This document shows positions 1 to 7,787 of a stretch of 64,000 nucleotides of DNA, one piece after another. Within the stretch, counting starts at the first letter, position 1, and the number at the start of each line of letters is the position of its first letter. A program made the translations under genes and the position numbers. The notes below the pieces were generated by a model. The model was given only the letters and a program-made list of their open reading frames with translations. It searched no databases and was not told where the DNA came from. Source of the DNA: Onstottus_B arcticum (GTDB taxonomy: Bacteria > Acidobacteriota > Blastocatellia > UBA7656); NCBI GenBank assembly GCA_038040485.1, contig JBBPIE010000027.1:1-64000 (forward strand), written 5' to 3'.

Positions 1-38
1 GCTACCAGCTCCAGCCATCCGCGAGCTAGTGGTTTCTA

Positions 39-60
39 AGGAGGGCCGCCCGTACAAGAC
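39..60. repeat. fragment of GGGCCGCCC dispersed repeat
   Basis: The stretch reads as half of a GC-rich dispersed hairpin. Its reverse complement shares GTCTTGTACGGGCGGC with the copy just upstream of cheA at 33930, and it resembles the full inverted repeat at 14555-14639. It lies downstream of the FAD oxidoreductase and carries no gene. Confidence 0.55.
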
Positions 61-70
61 TTGCTCGCGG

Positions 71-109
71 CTTCACACCACGACTTCACACCACGCCTTC
101 ACACTACAG
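71..109. repeat. three 13-bp tandem repeats across a stop codon
   Basis: Three consecutive 13-base units (CTTCACACCACGA and two close variants) run through the 3' end and stop codon of the FAD oxidoreductase. Slippage here would only change the last few residues and the 3' UTR. Confidence 0.6.
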
Positions 110-1280
110 TGGCCTCGCGCTCGGTCGAGACTCCGTCGAAGCGGCTGAATGAGAAGGGCCCGGCGTCGAAGTCCCGAGCTTCTCCGCTTACGATCATTTC
201 CGCAAGAATGCGACCGGCGGCAGGCGAGTGCTGAAAGCCGTGTCCGCTGAAGCCGGTGATCAAGAAGTAGCCCTCGACGTTCGCCGCAGGCCCGATGATC
301 GGCATCGCGTCCGGCGTCATCTCGTACAATCCCGCCCACGCGTGCGCGATCCCCGCTTCTGCAAGCACCGGCAGCCGCCGCAGCGCTACGCTATTCACCT
401 GTTCGAGAAATTCCCAGTTGACCGTCATATCGAAGCTCGATGGTTCGTCGGGGTCGGACATCCCAAACAGAACACCCGCGCCTTCGCGATGAAAGTAAAA
501 CGAAGTCTCGAAGTCGATGACCATAATCCGGGAACCGGGCGCTGAGCCTCGCGAATCTAGCGACGCTGTTGATTGCTTCAACGCTTCAGTTATGAAGATA
601 TGACGGCGGTAGGGAAGCACAGGCACATCGAGCCCGGCCATCCTGCCCACATTTCGCGCGTGAGGTCCCGCCGCGTTGACAACTGTTCGCGTCGAGATAC
701 GACCCGCCGTAGTCTTTACCGCCGCGACTCGTCCGGCTTGCGTTTCGATCCCGGCCACTTCGGTCTCGCGATAGATTCGAGCGCCCGCAGCCTGGGCCGC
801 TTTCGCAAATCCCATCGTCACGCCGTTTGGATCCGCAATCCCGTCCCGTGCACAAAAAGTCGCGCCCACTATGCCCTCAACTTCAAGACCGGGGGCAAGC
901 CGGCGTGCTTGTTGCGGCGAAATCACATCGACCTCGACGCCGAGCCTTCGTTGCATATCCACGTTGCGGCGGAAGGCTTGGAGGTCGTCCTGGTTTGAAA
1001 GGAGAAAGAGGTAACCGTCCTGGTGAAAATCGCTTGGGTAGCCGATCTCTTCAGTGAAGTTCTCGAAGCAGCGGATCGACTCGATCGACAATCGCACGTT
1101 CGCTTCGGAAGAGAACTGGTGCCGGACACCGCCCGCGTTGCGACCCGTCGAGCCCATGCCCAGCATCGGCTCGCGCTCGATGATCGCGACATCCGTTACG
1201 CCGAGCTGGGTCAGATGATAGGCGGCGCTGGCTCCCATGCACCCGCCGCCTATGATTACGACTTCGGCCGTGTCTTTCAT
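99..1280 (-). CDS. FAD-dependent oxidoreductase, sarcosine oxidase beta / DAO family
   Basis: 393 residues, the usual length for single-chain DAO-family amine oxidases and dehydrogenases. The N-terminus is a Rossmann dinucleotide-binding motif (VVIIGGGCMGASAAYHL, about residues 7-23), followed by ERE for ribose binding and GSTGRNAGG, as in sarcosine oxidase beta-like enzymes. The C-terminus has the family's second FAD contact (PDAMPIIGP and GFSGHGFQHSPAAG, about 325-360). These enzymes oxidise secondary or tertiary amines or amino acids with FAD; the substrate cannot be told from sequence. It appears to be transcribed alone. Cytoplasmic, with no signal peptide. Alternatives within the family are glycine oxidase or D-amino-acid dehydrogenase; the long GHGFQ motif favours the sarcosine oxidase beta group. 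Confidence 0.88.
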   Translation of the reverse strand: MKDTAEVVIIGGGCMGASAAYHLTQLGVTDVAIIEREPMLGMGSTGRNAGGVRHQFSSEANVRLSIESIRCFENFTEEIGYPSDFHQDGYLFLLSNQDDLQAFRRNVDMQRRLGVEVDVISPQQARRLAPGLEVEGIVGATFCARDGIADPNGVTMGFAKAAQAAGARIYRETEVAGIETQAGRVAAVKTTAGRISTRTVVNAAGPHARNVGRMAGLDVPVLPYRRHIFITEALKQSTASLDSRGSAPGSRIMVIDFETSFYFHREGAGVLFGMSDPDEPSSFDMTVNWEFLEQVNSVALRRLPVLAEAGIAHAWAGLYEMTPDAMPIIGPAANVEGYFLITGFSGHGFQHSPAAGRILAEMIVSGEARDFDAGPFSFSRFDGVSTEREATVV

Positions 1281-1347
1281 GGGTCACAGCGCCGAGGCGC
1301 CAAAACGAAGAAACGAAGAACTGCAGGCGCGCGCGAAGAAGTCGTGG

Positions 1348-1454
1348 GTCAGTTTGAGAGGAAGTAGCATAGACTTTAGTCTGTGTCACAGCCTCAATAG
1401 AAGAGGCCCAATCGGACACAGACTAAAGGCTATGCTACTTCCTCTCAAACTGAC
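1348..1454. repeat. long inverted repeat, 40-bp arms (TAGCATAGACTTTAG family)
   Basis: Left arm 1348-1387 and right arm 1415-1454 are reverse complements over 40 bases with one mismatch, separated by 27 bases. The core AGCATAGACTTTAGTCTGTG recurs as an inverted pair at 31198-31271. It sits between the FAD oxidoreductase and the last cupredoxin gene and could act as a transcript terminator or 3' stabiliser. No transposase is adjacent. Confidence 0.9.
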
Positions 1455-1469
1455 CGCCGCGCACGAAGA

Positions 1470-1865
1470 CTATTTCTGAACGATGATCGTTCCCGCCATG
1501 TCTTTGCCGCCCTTGTTGCCGTGGAAGCTGCAGTGGTAGGGGAACTTTCCAGCCTTCTTAAACGTGTGATCGAAGTATGCGTGCTCACCCTTCAACTCGG
1601 TTGATGTGAACGAGCCGTTGTCGGCTGCGATCGTGTGCCAACCGGTCTTGTTGAGCCAGCGAACCATCGTGCCGACTTTTACGGTCAGGACCTTCGGCTC
1701 AAACTTGAAGCTGCTGACTTCTACGATAGTAGGTTCGACTGATGGCTTACTCGCGGCGTTCGGGCGCGCGGCCTTCTTCGCCCCTTGCGGTGCTGCCGGC
1801 GTCAAAACCATAGGCATCGCCGTCACAATCGAAGCGATCAGCAGCATCTTCCAAAGCTTGTTCAT
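1470..1865 (-). CDS. secreted cupredoxin (type-1 copper protein)
   Basis: 131 residues with a cleavable signal peptide (about 1-26), a basic linker, then a plastocyanin/pseudoazurin-like domain from about residue 46. The four type-1 copper ligands are in the right order: H77 (GWHTI), C112 and H115 (YHCSFHG), and M123 (KDMAGT). A periplasmic electron carrier is the expected role. The ATG is preceded by AGGAGA. It is the last of three paralogous cupredoxin genes read in the same direction (spacings 41 and 29 bases), so an operon is likely. The partner enzyme is not in the window, so the physiological electron donor is unknown. Confidence 0.88.
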   Translation of the reverse strand: MNKLWKMLLIASIVTAMPMVLTPAAPQGAKKAARPNAASKPSVEPTIVEVSSFKFEPKVLTVKVGTMVRWLNKTGWHTIAADNGSFTSTELKGEHAYFDHTFKKAGKFPYHCSFHGNKGGKDMAGTIIVQK

Positions 1866-1906
1866 TGTTATTCTCCTGGTTTGCGATGTGCGTTCGAATA
1901 ATTGTG

Positions 1907-2284
1907 CTACTTAGTGACGACGATTGTCCCGGCCATCTCCTTGCCGCCTTTCGCGCCGTGGAACTCGCAGTGATAAGGGTACTTGCCCGGCTTGGCAAAC
2001 GCGTGCTCGAACTTTTCGCCTTGCTTGAGCACGTTGGATTTGAATGAGCCGTCGTCGGCCTCAACTGTGTGCCTCCCCCCGTCGTTGACCCACTCCACCG
2101 TAGTGCCTGCCTTAAGGGTTAGCACCTTGGGTTCGAACTTGAAGCTGGTGATCTTGACCGTAGCATTGGCCGGGGCGTTCACAACGGCCGTTCGGTTCTT
2201 GATTGCACCGAGTCCAGCCGACGCCGGAAGTCCGGCGGAGATCACAACCGCCGATATCAGAATGATCATTGTTAGCTTTCGCAT
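1907..2284 (-). CDS. secreted cupredoxin (type-1 copper protein), second paralog
   Basis: 125 residues: signal peptide about 1-23, then a cupredoxin domain. Copper ligands H72 (GRHTV), C106 and H109 (YHCEFHG), and M117 (KEMAGT) are all present. The block around the first ligand (RHTVEADDGSFKS) is shared with the membrane-anchored paralog just upstream, so these two are the closest pair. AAGGAGA precedes the ATG. Likely co-transcribed with its neighbours and exported as a small blue-copper electron carrier. Confidence 0.88.
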   Translation of the reverse strand: MRKLTMIILISAVVISAGLPASAGLGAIKNRTAVVNAPANATVKITSFKFEPKVLTLKAGTTVEWVNDGGRHTVEADDGSFKSNVLKQGEKFEHAFAKPGKYPYHCEFHGAKGGKEMAGTIVVTK

Positions 2285-2313
2285 GTTTTCTCCTTGAAGT
2301 TTGAAAGTTGGTC

Positions 2314-3090
2314 TTACCGGCCGCGCGGTACCACGGTTATTGTCCCGGCCATCTCAACGCCATGTTTTTCGCCATGAAAGGAACAATAATAAGGGTATAT
2401 GCCGGCCGTGTCGAACTTGTGCTCGAAACGACCGCCCGCGGTCAACGTGTCGGACTTGAATGAGCCGTCGTCCGCCTCGACAGTGTGGCGGCCCGTCTCA
2501 TCAATCCACTCGACGGTGGTGCCGGCTGATATTGTCAACTCTTGAGGCTCAAACTTAAAGTTGGAAATCGTTACGGTGACTCGAGCCGATATGTCGCCCG
2601 GGATAGGGGCGGCGGCTGCTGGTTGAGCAGCAGTCTTCGGCGAAGGCGCGATGTACCATACGTAATAAGTTCCAACGCCGATCAGTATGACTATCCACCA
2701 CAGCGCCAGCTCAGTTCGCATCCAGGGTTTGTAGCGCTTGAAGCGGAGCTTCTTAGGCACAAGCTGCGTCGCCGCCACAAGCACGATGTACAACCCGAGC
2801 AGTTCGGCTAACGTGCCGAGCAACGCGTGAACATACGGCACCAGGTAGTAGGCTTCCTTCAATCCGTCCGGCACCTGCGGCTGTACCTGTTTGTGAAACG
2901 AGGGGACCATTATGAGAACGATCATCACCAGGTTCAGCACCATCACCGATGACTGGCAGTACTTGTGTGCGCGATAGTTGTGCTTGCGCGCAAGAGCCAT
3001 ACCGGCGAGCAGCATAAGGCCCATCGCGATTTGTACGACCAAATTCAAGTCGGCTCGGAAGGTCGCACCGGTTCCAAGAAAGCCATCCAT
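2314..3090 (-). CDS. membrane protein with C-terminal cupredoxin domain (DUF420-like?)
   Basis: 258 residues. The first 150 form four to five membrane segments (about 13-33, 47-65, 84-108, 127-147) with several histidines near the membrane face (H37, H42, H66, H88). This resembles DUF420/CtaM-like small membrane proteins, but I cannot confirm that family. An Ala/Pro linker (about 150-168) leads to a complete cupredoxin domain with ligands H202, C236, H239 and M247. The architecture suggests a membrane-tethered copper electron carrier, perhaps feeding a respiratory or quinone-linked complex. AGGAGA sits 7 bases before the ATG. First gene of the cupredoxin operon, whose two soluble copies follow. 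Confidence 0.75.
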   Translation of the reverse strand: MDGFLGTGATFRADLNLVVQIAMGLMLLAGMALARKHNYRAHKYCQSSVMVLNLVMIVLIMVPSFHKQVQPQVPDGLKEAYYLVPYVHALLGTLAELLGLYIVLVAATQLVPKKLRFKRYKPWMRTELALWWIVILIGVGTYYVWYIAPSPKTAAQPAAAAPIPGDISARVTVTISNFKFEPQELTISAGTTVEWIDETGRHTVEADDGSFKSDTLTAGGRFEHKFDTAGIYPYYCSFHGEKHGVEMAGTITVVPRGR

Positions 3091-3280
3091 TGCCTATTCT
3101 CCTGATGATTTGATGTTGCGCCAGGGGCCCGAAAAGCTGAGCGCCTCAACGACTCAATACGGGATTGAATGGAATATCGGATTGCGGTCTTTCAGTCAAG
3201 GCTGTAAAACTCTACTGAAGCGAGTGTGCCCTGCGACTGCGGCGATCCCGCCGATTCCAATCACCAACAGGTGAACCCGT

Positions 3281-4120
3281 ATGACTTACGTTGAAGAGAC
3301 GGTTACCGCAACCGACGGATTGCGGCTCTTCGTGCGGCGTCGCGACATTGCGAACGCACACGGCGAGATAGCGATCGTTCACGGTTTCGGAGAACACAGC
3401 GGCCGGTATGATCATCTCGGCGCACACCTCAACGCGCACGGCTACTCGGTGACTGCGTACGATCATCGCGGACACGGGTTGTCGGATGGCTTGCCGGGCC
3501 ACGTCGAGAAGTTCAAGGAATATGAGGACGACCTTGACCGAATCCTTGCGGCGATTCGCGGAAGGACCACGGGCCGCCCCATTTTCCTTGTGGGGCACAG
3601 CATGGGAGGTCTGGTTGCCCTGCGCTATTTGGCGAGTCCGCGAGATGGAATTGCCGGCGCCGCGATCTCCGCTCCGTTGATCGGGCTTGCCTCGCCGCCG
3701 CCGATTCACAAGGTGATCATCGGCCGACTCGCTGCTCGTTTCGCTCCACACTTCAGGCTGAACAACGAAATAAACCCGGCGGTCCTGAGCCGCGATCCCG
3801 AAGTGGGCAAAGCCTACGCGACCGATCCCCTGGTCAATCGCAAGGTGAGCGCGAATTGGTTTGCCGAAGCGACTCGCGCGATGCAAGAACTCAACGAGTG
3901 GGCGCCTCGAATCACGCTGCCGCTGATAGTCATGCACGGAACTGAAGACCGGCTGGCGAGTGTGGACGCGACCAGGCGGTTGTTTGAACGCATCGGGTCG
4001 TCGGACAAGGAAATCGTGATTTATCCCGGCTTCTTTCACGAACTCTTTAATGAGCCTGAGAAGCAAGAGATATTCGATCGCGTCACGGAGTGGATCGATA
4101 GAAGAGGCCAAACTCGGTGA
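3281..4120 (+). CDS. alpha/beta hydrolase, monoacylglycerol lipase-like
   Basis: 279 residues, matching the serine aminopeptidase S33 / monoacylglycerol lipase group. The HG oxyanion motif (VHGFGEHSGRY, about 33-43) and DHRGHGLSDG (61-70) are typical. The catalytic triad is visible: S107 in GHSMGG, D223 in HGTEDRL and H253 in GFFHELFNE. Expected to hydrolyse monoacylglycerols or lysophospholipids in the cytoplasm; no signal peptide. AGGTGA precedes the ATG. A short hairpin (GGTCTG/CAGACC, 4142-4160) follows the gene but lacks a T-run. Divergent from the cupredoxin operon. Confidence 0.9.
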   Translation: MTYVEETVTATDGLRLFVRRRDIANAHGEIAIVHGFGEHSGRYDHLGAHLNAHGYSVTAYDHRGHGLSDGLPGHVEKFKEYEDDLDRILAAIRGRTTGRPIFLVGHSMGGLVALRYLASPRDGIAGAAISAPLIGLASPPPIHKVIIGRLAARFAPHFRLNNEINPAVLSRDPEVGKAYATDPLVNRKVSANWFAEATRAMQELNEWAPRITLPLIVMHGTEDRLASVDATRRLFERIGSSDKEIVIYPGFFHELFNEPEKQEIFDRVTEWIDRRGQTR

Positions 4121-4218
4121 CGCCAGGGATCTCGCTCAGATGGTCTGGCGCTAGCAGACCCCGAATGATTAAATATCTTCAGTAGGTCGCTTACATCCTT
4201 GGCACAGAGGTGATGAAT

Positions 4219-5316
4219 ATGGTTCAGGCAATTGAATCTACAGAAGTCGAAGAGATTGAGATTGATGAAACAGAAGAATCGGAGGAGCGAGAGAAGGACT
4301 TAATTCGATATGAAATTTCTTACTACCCTACTGACATGACGCTCCAAGTCTATCACGACAAAAGAAAGGATAGACAACTCGTAATCCCGGACTTCCAACG
4401 CAATTACGTTTGGGATCAAGTTCAGGCTAGTAAACTTGTAGAGTCATTTTTGCTTGGCATCCCTGTTCCAGGGGTTTTTCTCTACAAGGAGCGGAAAACA
4501 AATAAGCTGCTTGTGATTGATGGTCAGCAGCGCATTCTATCTATGATTCGGTTCTTTGAGGGCCGTTTTGATGAAAGAGTTTTCCGGCTAAAGAATGTTC
4601 ATCCCACGTGGGAAGGCAAGACCTATGAAGAGCTTTCCGAACCTGATCGCTATCAACTTCGAGATGCAGTCTTACGCGCTACGGTAGTACAGCAACTTGA
4701 TCCAAAGGACGACTCTAGCATCTACCATATCTTCGAGCGACTCAATACTGGGGGGCTCAAACTCAATCCCATGGAGATACGGAAATGTGTCTATCACAGC
4801 AGTTTTTTCATATTGATAGAACGGCTCAATGAAAATCCAGACTGGAGGGCTATCCTCGGCCAGATCAAACCGGACAAACGCCTAAAAGATGTGGAGCTAA
4901 TCTTGCGGTTTTTGGCCATGCGGGAAAATTGGGAGAATTACGAGAAACCAATGAAATCATTCCTAAACCAGTTCATGCAAAGTAAGAAATCCATTGCAGA
5001 AGCTCAACCCGATGAGGATTTTGAAGAAATAACAACGGTCTTTGTGTCTACCTGCCACAAAGTCGTAAGTTCTTTGGGTCCGAAACCATTTCATTTGCGC
5101 AGTCGCCTAAACCTCGGTGTCATGGATTCTGTTATGACGATGGTTTCCTTTATGCCAGATGCCGGTACCGATGAGATTAGTCAGAAATTTGAAGCCTTGA
5201 AAGAGGATAAGCAGTTTTATCTTGATGTGTCATATAACACTAGCGATACCGTCGTAGTTGAACGCCGGTTCGACCTCGCAAAAGAAGTGTTTCTCGGAGG
5301 GGAGTTAGAAGGATAG
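4219..5316 (+). CDS. DUF262 (GmrS-like N-terminal) protein, putative defence
   Basis: About 365 residues from the ATG at 4219, chosen because GAGG at 4207-4210 is spaced 8 bases from it; GTG 4210 and ATG 4213 are in frame. After an acidic leader come the DUF262 hallmarks: PDFQRNYVWD, ESFLLGIPVPGVFLY, VIDGQQRILSMIRFF (DGQQR is the ParB/sulfiredoxin-fold nucleotide motif) and FERLNTGGLKLNPMEIR. The C-terminal half is helical. I see no DUF1524 HNH nuclease, the usual partner domain in GmrSD and BrxU type IV restriction. The sequence is visibly richer in A/T than its neighbours, suggesting transfer. The HEPN gene begins 6 bases after the stop. NTP sensing for the partner is inference. Confidence 0.85.
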   Translation: MVQAIESTEVEEIEIDETEESEEREKDLIRYEISYYPTDMTLQVYHDKRKDRQLVIPDFQRNYVWDQVQASKLVESFLLGIPVPGVFLYKERKTNKLLVIDGQQRILSMIRFFEGRFDERVFRLKNVHPTWEGKTYEELSEPDRYQLRDAVLRATVVQQLDPKDDSSIYHIFERLNTGGLKLNPMEIRKCVYHSSFFILIERLNENPDWRAILGQIKPDKRLKDVELILRFLAMRENWENYEKPMKSFLNQFMQSKKSIAEAQPDEDFEEITTVFVSTCHKVVSSLGPKPFHLRSRLNLGVMDSVMTMVSFMPDAGTDEISQKFEALKEDKQFYLDVSYNTSDTVVVERRFDLAKEVFLGGELEG

Positions 5317-5322
5317 CGCCAC

Positions 5323-5787
5323 ATGAGCGATCCTTTTATTCGGACCCAAACAGCTCTGAAAGACTGTGAGCAACACTTGCAAGATACCGGCGCGGGTGGC
5401 TCCCCAATAGAGGCATATCTGACAGAGTACTTACTGATTCTAATGTGTGCAGACATGCAGGAAGGAATATACAAAGTCATCGAGGAATGGGCAGACAAAT
5501 CCGCAAGCCCCTCGCTTAGGGAGTTTGTTGCGACCAGTTCCAGGAGGGTCCTTCGGAGCGTAAAGAAAGGTGAAATCGCGGGATTTGTTGGTATGTTCGG
5601 CAGTACCCATAAGGATCGATTCGGTTCAGCCTTAGATGATCGCGAGGTTACGCTGTATAATAACGCGGTTGAGAGTCGCCACGATGTAGCTCATCGCACC
5701 GGGGCAACAGTGACTTTCTCAGAAATGAAAGATGCCCTAGCTGCTGCACGGAATATTCTCGCCGCCGTCGAGAGCGCCCTATCATAA
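5323..5787 (+). CDS. HEPN-domain protein (MAE_28990/RiboL-PSP type), putative RNase
   Basis: 154 residues, all predicted helical. The HEPN signature R-x4-H is present as R119 to H124 in ESRHDVAHRTG, close to the C-terminus as in HEPN ribonucleases. The length and the conserved region (LYNNAVESRHDVAH) recall MAE_28990/MAE_18760-like or RiboL-PSP HEPN proteins; the exact subfamily is uncertain. Six bases separate it from the DUF262 stop and AAGGA precedes the ATG, so the two are co-translated. Likely the nuclease effector of the pair, cutting RNA when the DUF262 partner is triggered. That role is inferred from the families. Confidence 0.8.
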   Translation: MSDPFIRTQTALKDCEQHLQDTGAGGSPIEAYLTEYLLILMCADMQEGIYKVIEEWADKSASPSLREFVATSSRRVLRSVKKGEIAGFVGMFGSTHKDRFGSALDDREVTLYNNAVESRHDVAHRTGATVTFSEMKDALAAARNILAAVESALS

Positions 5788-5854
5788 AGGTGAAGTGATA
5801 GTGTCTTCGTCCGGCCAAGAACAGCCAGGGGGAGTTTCGGAGTTGTCTTGAATT

Positions 5855-6910
5855 CTAAAGCCTAACTTGAGTACCCACGTTCTCCGCGATCGCTTTCGCA
5901 TAAGCAAGCCGTGCCGTAACCAAATCTTCAATAGCCAGACCGCAGGATTTGAAGAGCGTTATCTGCTCGGCTGACTCGCGGCCCGCAACCTTGCCAGAAA
6001 CCACCTCAGCCAGTGTTCCCTTCACGTGGGAGGCTTCGATTGCGCCTTCGGCAAGCGGGATCAGTATCTCGCCCGCTTCACTGCCTGCTGCCGATTCCGC
6101 GTCGATGATCACGCGTGAACGGCGGACCGTTTCTGTGTCCAGCTCGCGCGTTTCCGGCGTGAACGCGCCGACCGCGTTGATATGAGTGCCGGGCTTGATG
6201 ACCGAGCCATCGAAAAGCGGCAAAGGCGAACTCGTGCAAGTGCAGATCAAGTCGCCTTGCGCGGCGGCTTCTTCGCCAGTGACAACATCGCAAGGCAGGT
6301 TGTGCAGCGCGCGAACCTGCTCGGCCAGCGCCTGTGCCTGGTCGATTCCTCGCGACACGATCATCACACGTCCGATGTCCGCTACCTCAATCATCGCGTC
6401 GATGTGAAACTGCGCCTGGACTCCGGCGCCAAAAACGGCGAGTTGTTTTGGCCCCGGCGACGTCATCAGTTTGGTGGCGACGGCTGAAGTCGCTGCTGTT
6501 CGCATCGCAGTGATGAATCGGCCGTCCATCAACGACAACGCAACGCCGGTCTCCGCATCGAGCAGCAGGTAGACTCCTTGAACCACATCCAGCGAGCGCT
6601 CCGGGTTTCGGGGAAAGACGCCGACGAACTTTGTTCCGAGAGCAGCTTGTTCGTTTCCCTGTTCAATGCTTTTTCCGGCGCCTTGATGCGGGCGGGACGC
6701 CCGCGCTCCCAAGCCCAAGTACGCCGGCATTGCGAGCAACACGGCGTCGCGCCCCGGCAGGTCCATCGCAAGGCGCGCCGGCGCGAACGCGTCGCCTCGA
6801 GCGAGCGCGCGAAAGCCGAGCTCGACCGCGTCGATGACCTCGCGCATTTTCAGCACCGAACGCAAGTCTGTCTCGGTCAGGATTAGCATTGAGAAAAGTG
6901 GGTGCCTCAC
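5855..6910 (-). CDS. ornithine cyclodeaminase / mu-crystallin family protein
   Basis: 351 residues. Family blocks are clear: GTKFVGVFP (with the substrate lysine, K94), MDGRFITAMRTAATSAVAT, and the NAD-binding LAVFGAGVQAQFHI. The family includes ornithine cyclodeaminase, alanine dehydrogenase and ketimine reductase, so the substrate is open. An insert at about residues 66-90, containing GARASRPHQ, is encoded by a GC-rich dispersed hairpin (6688-6704) and breaks the usual PAYLP...K connection in frame. Translation may start at 6910 or at the ATG 6889 (MLILTE), which matches family N-termini better; neither has a clear ribosome site. The upstream regulator gene ends 15 bases before it on the same strand. 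Confidence 0.88.
   Translation of the reverse strand: MRHPLFSMLILTETDLRSVLKMREVIDAVELGFRALARGDAFAPARLAMDLPGRDAVLLAMPAYLGLGARASRPHQGAGKSIEQGNEQAALGTKFVGVFPRNPERSLDVVQGVYLLLDAETGVALSLMDGRFITAMRTAATSAVATKLMTSPGPKQLAVFGAGVQAQFHIDAMIEVADIGRVMIVSRGIDQAQALAEQVRALHNLPCDVVTGEEAAAQGDLICTCTSSPLPLFDGSVIKPGTHINAVGAFTPETRELDTETVRRSRVIIDAESAAGSEAGEILIPLAEGAIEASHVKGTLAEVVSGKVAGRESAEQITLFKSCGLAIEDLVTARLAYAKAIAENVGTQVRL
6688..6704. repeat. dispersed GC hairpin inside the ornithine cyclodeaminase gene
   Basis: GCGGGCG-GGA-CGCCCGC forms a 7-bp stem with a three-base loop. It is followed by CGCTCCCA, the usual tail of this repeat type, which in other frames encodes peptides such as RASRPH and RGRPA. It lies wholly within coding sequence. 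A related motif, GGGACGGCCGCGCTCCCAG, appears just before the GT2 gene stop near 43360-43378. Confidence 0.65.
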
Positions 6911-6925
6911 GCGCGAGAATACCCG

Positions 6926-7777
6926 TCAAGGCTCGGGTTGCGAGGACTCGTCAAGGTACTTTACGAACATCAGCTCGTTGTGCCGTTCGTTGTAGATCAA
7001 CTCGTCGATCACCTGTGAAGCAAGCAATATCCCGAAGCCGCCCGGCCTCAACCCTTTTTCCTGTCGAACCTGCATGTGACGGAACGGATTGTCGTCGGGG
7101 TTGGCAACCGCCGCGTGCTCGATCTCGCCGATCTTAAAGCCCTCGCCCGGGTCCCTGATCGAATAGAGTATCGCCCGTTTGAGGCGGATGTACTTGACGT
7201 CGACTTTTTTCGAACGGTCGAGTTTTCCGCCGTGTTCGATCGCGTTGTTGAGCATTTCGCGAAACACCTGGCTGATTGCTTCGCGCGTGTCCTTTGGCAG
7301 GTTGTCATGAAGCTGAGCCATGAAGCGCTGAATCGGCTCGACCGCGGCCAGATCGCAGGGAACTCGCAGCTCGATCCAGTCCGGTTTGTCCGAGATGACT
7401 TCGATTTCGGCTTCAATGTTGCGGCTCAGAGCATCGTGCACGGTTTCGGCGAGTTCTTTCAGATGAAACGGTTTGGTCAGGAAATCACATGCCCCATTTA
7501 GCAAGGCGCCGAGAGCGACCTCAGCGGTCCCGCTGCCGGTTATTACGATGGCCCGTAGATCGGGGTGAAGCTTGCGTGCGCGCTCGAGCAACTCGATCCC
7601 GCCCAGCCCGGGCATCATGACGTCGGTGACCAGCAGATCAACCGTTTGACTCTTTAGCACCTCCAGCGCAGCATCTCCGTCGCCTACATCGACAACGGTA
7701 TAGCCTTCCGACTCAAGCAAGGCGCGATAGACCTTGCGGCTGGCGGCATCGTCTTCGGCTAACAAAAGGGTAGACAT
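6926..7777 (-). CDS. response regulator with C-terminal RsbW-like ATPase domain
   Basis: 283 residues. Residues 1-118 are a receiver domain with the acidic pocket E8-D9-D10, phospho-acceptor D52 (VTDVMMPG), T80 and K102 (LTKPF). From about residue 135 a HATPase_c_2 domain of the anti-sigma kinase type follows: EMLNNAIEHGG (N-box), DPGEGF (G1) and GGFGILLASQVIDEL (G2). This fuses phospho-signal input directly to an RsbW/SpoIIAB-like serine kinase or switch module, so partner switching is a likely output. No cognate anti-anti-sigma factor is adjacent. The DUF1028 gene lies 10 bases upstream in the same direction. Confidence 0.87.
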   Translation of the reverse strand: MSTLLLAEDDAASRKVYRALLESEGYTVVDVGDGDAALEVLKSQTVDLLVTDVMMPGLGGIELLERARKLHPDLRAIVITGSGTAEVALGALLNGACDFLTKPFHLKELAETVHDALSRNIEAEIEVISDKPDWIELRVPCDLAAVEPIQRFMAQLHDNLPKDTREAISQVFREMLNNAIEHGGKLDRSKKVDVKYIRLKRAILYSIRDPGEGFKIGEIEHAAVANPDDNPFRHMQVRQEKGLRPGGFGILLASQVIDELIYNERHNELMFVKYLDESSQPEP

Positions 7778-7787
7778 AGTCGCTTCC

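Noticed and set aside
3212..4111. 299-residue frame antisense to the alpha/beta hydrolase
   Set aside because: The opposite strand has a complete catalytic triad and family motifs; the antisense frame is rich in Arg and has no recognisable domain.
4142..4160. Rho-independent terminator after the hydrolase gene
   Set aside because: The six-base stem is short and no T-run follows.
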